Positions 5,208-6,020 of a stretch of 6,020 nucleotides of DNA are shown piece after piece; the stretch's first letter is position 1, and every line of letters begins with the position of its first letter. The notes below the pieces were generated by a model, which was not told where the DNA came from, made no database searches, and saw nothing but the letters and a program-made list of their open reading frames with translations. Both the position numbers and the translations under genes were made by a program. The stretch is taken from the NCBI GenBank assembly GCA_003567055.1, contig PXAW01000248.1, positions 1-6,020 on the forward strand, given 5' to 3'. The stretch comes from Hyphomicrobiales bacterium (lineage in GTDB: Bacteria > Pseudomonadota > Alphaproteobacteria > Rhizobiales > Beijerinckiaceae).

Positions 5208-6020
5208 TCAGGCCGAGGCCGGCATCGCGCGCTCGACGAGCTTGGCCCAGAGCGAGACGCCGTAGGGCAGGGCTTCGTCGTCGAAGACATAGGCCGGATG
5301 ATGGCAGGATTCGCTGTCGCCGTTGCCGAGGAAGATATAGGCGCCCGGGCGGGCATTGAGCATGTAGGAGAAATCCTCGCCGCCCATCAGCGGGGCGATG
5401 TCGGTCGCGACCTTGTCCGGGCCGACGATCTCGGCGGCGATATCGGCGATGAACTGCGTCTTCTCCGGATCGTTCACGGTGACCGGATAGCCGCGGTGGT
5501 AATCCACCTTCGCCTTCGCGCCATAGGCGGCGCAGACGCCATCGACGACCTCCTTGATGCGCCGCTCGCACATGTCGCGCACCTCAGGCTCGAGCGTGCG
5601 GCAGGTGCCGAGCAGGGTCACCGTCTGCGGAATGACGTTGTAGGCGTTGCCGCCCTGCATGGAGCAGACGGAGATCACGGCGGATTTCAGCGGGTCGGCA
5701 TTGCGCGAGACGATGCCCTGCAGGGCGGGGATGATGTTGGCGGTTACCAGCACGGTATCCACCGCCTGGTGCGGCATGGCCGCGTGGCCGCCCTTGCCTT
5801 CGATGACGATGCTGAAGCTGTCGGCTGCGGCCATCATCGGGCCGGGGCGGATGGCGAAGGAGCCGACCGGGTGGCCCGGCATGTTATGCAGGCCATAGAC
5901 CTCCTGCACGCCGAAGCGATCCATCATGCCGTCCTTCACCATCTCGTCACCGCCGCCGCCGCCTTCTTCGGCGGGCTGGAAGATGACGACAACAGTGCCG
6001 TCGAAATGGCGTGTCTCGGC
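5208..6020 (-). CDS. M20 (M20D) family amidohydrolase/aminoacylase, hippurate hydrolase-like, N-terminus outside window
   Basis: These cytosolic metal-dependent enzymes cleave amide bonds of N-acyl amino acids such as hippurate; the substrate here is not determinable. The 270 visible residues form the C-terminal two thirds of a protein normally near 390. In order: FQPAEEGGGGG (14-24) with the catalytic/metal glutamates, YGLHNMPG (42-49) with a metal-binding His, then the lid/dimerisation domain with IEGKGGHAAMPHQAVD (73-88) and NAYNVIPQTV (125-134), RTLEPEVR (141-148), and back in the catalytic domain MGGEDFSYM (212-220) and CHHPAYVFDDEAL (239-251). The HDGH metal motif expected upstream lies beyond position 6020. 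The five glycines at 20-24 are encoded by an uninterrupted GGC/GGT triplet run. No frameshift or missing motif was seen in the visible part. Confidence 0.93.
   Translation of the reverse strand, partial: AETRHFDGTVVVIFQPAEEGGGGGDEMVKDGMMDRFGVQEVYGLHNMPGHPVGSFAIRPGPMMAAADSFSIVIEGKGGHAAMPHQAVDTVLVTANIIPALQGIVSRNADPLKSAVISVCSMQGGNAYNVIPQTVTLLGTCRTLEPEVRDMCERRIKEVVDGVCAAYGAKAKVDYHRGYPVTVNDPEKTQFIADIAAEIVGPDKVATDIAPLMGGEDFSYMLNARPGAYIFLGNGDSESCHHPAYVFDDEALPYGVSLWAKLVERAMPASA

Noticed and set aside
5949..5963. Five-codon glycine run as a phase-variable triplet repeat
   Set aside because: A triplet repeat cannot shift the frame, and glycine-rich stretches after PAEE are normal in this peptidase family.

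Overview
The window looks like a chromosomal core region of a GC-rich alphaproteobacterium, most likely in the Hyphomicrobiales (Rhizobiales). The evidence is a divergently placed Irr-type regulator, a family largely confined to alphaproteobacteria, beside a compact fabA-fabB-fabI cluster, together with strong GC bias at third codon positions. The genus cannot be fixed by reading alone. No mobile element, CRISPR array, tRNA or rRNA was seen.

Layout. Positions 1-408 (minus) hold irr, cut by the left edge. Positions 409-719 are a divergent regulatory region with a good sigma70-like promoter for irr and an EcfG-like motif pointing at fabA. Positions 720-3438 (plus) hold fabA, fabB and fabI in one direction. 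Positions 3454-3951 (minus) hold mscL, convergent with fabI across only 15 bp. Positions 3975-4844 (minus) hold a short-chain dehydrogenase 23 bp upstream of mscL and probably co-transcribed with it. Positions 4942-5100 (minus) hold a 52-codon gene for a small hydrophobic protein with an excellent ribosome binding site inside a perfect 10-bp inverted repeat. Positions 5208-6020 (minus) hold the C-terminal part of an M20-family amidohydrolase, cut by the right edge.

How the genes work together. FabA makes and isomerises the C10 enoyl-ACP that starts anaerobic-type unsaturated fatty acid synthesis, FabB elongates the cis product, and FabI reduces trans-enoyl-ACP in each cycle. The operon therefore sets membrane unsaturation. 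Its divergent neighbour Irr is a heme/iron-status regulator, but no recognisable Irr operator was seen, so a regulatory link is only suggested by position. MscL is a membrane-tension safety valve. The dehydrogenase and amidohydrolase are metabolic enzymes of unknown substrate.

Most of the window is ordinary. The items most worth a second look are the small ORF with its start-codon-sequestering inverted repeat, a 13-bp hairpin just upstream of it, the EcfG-like promoter candidate in front of fabA, the altered heme motif in Irr, and an alanine at the FabI position that contacts triclosan in E. coli.
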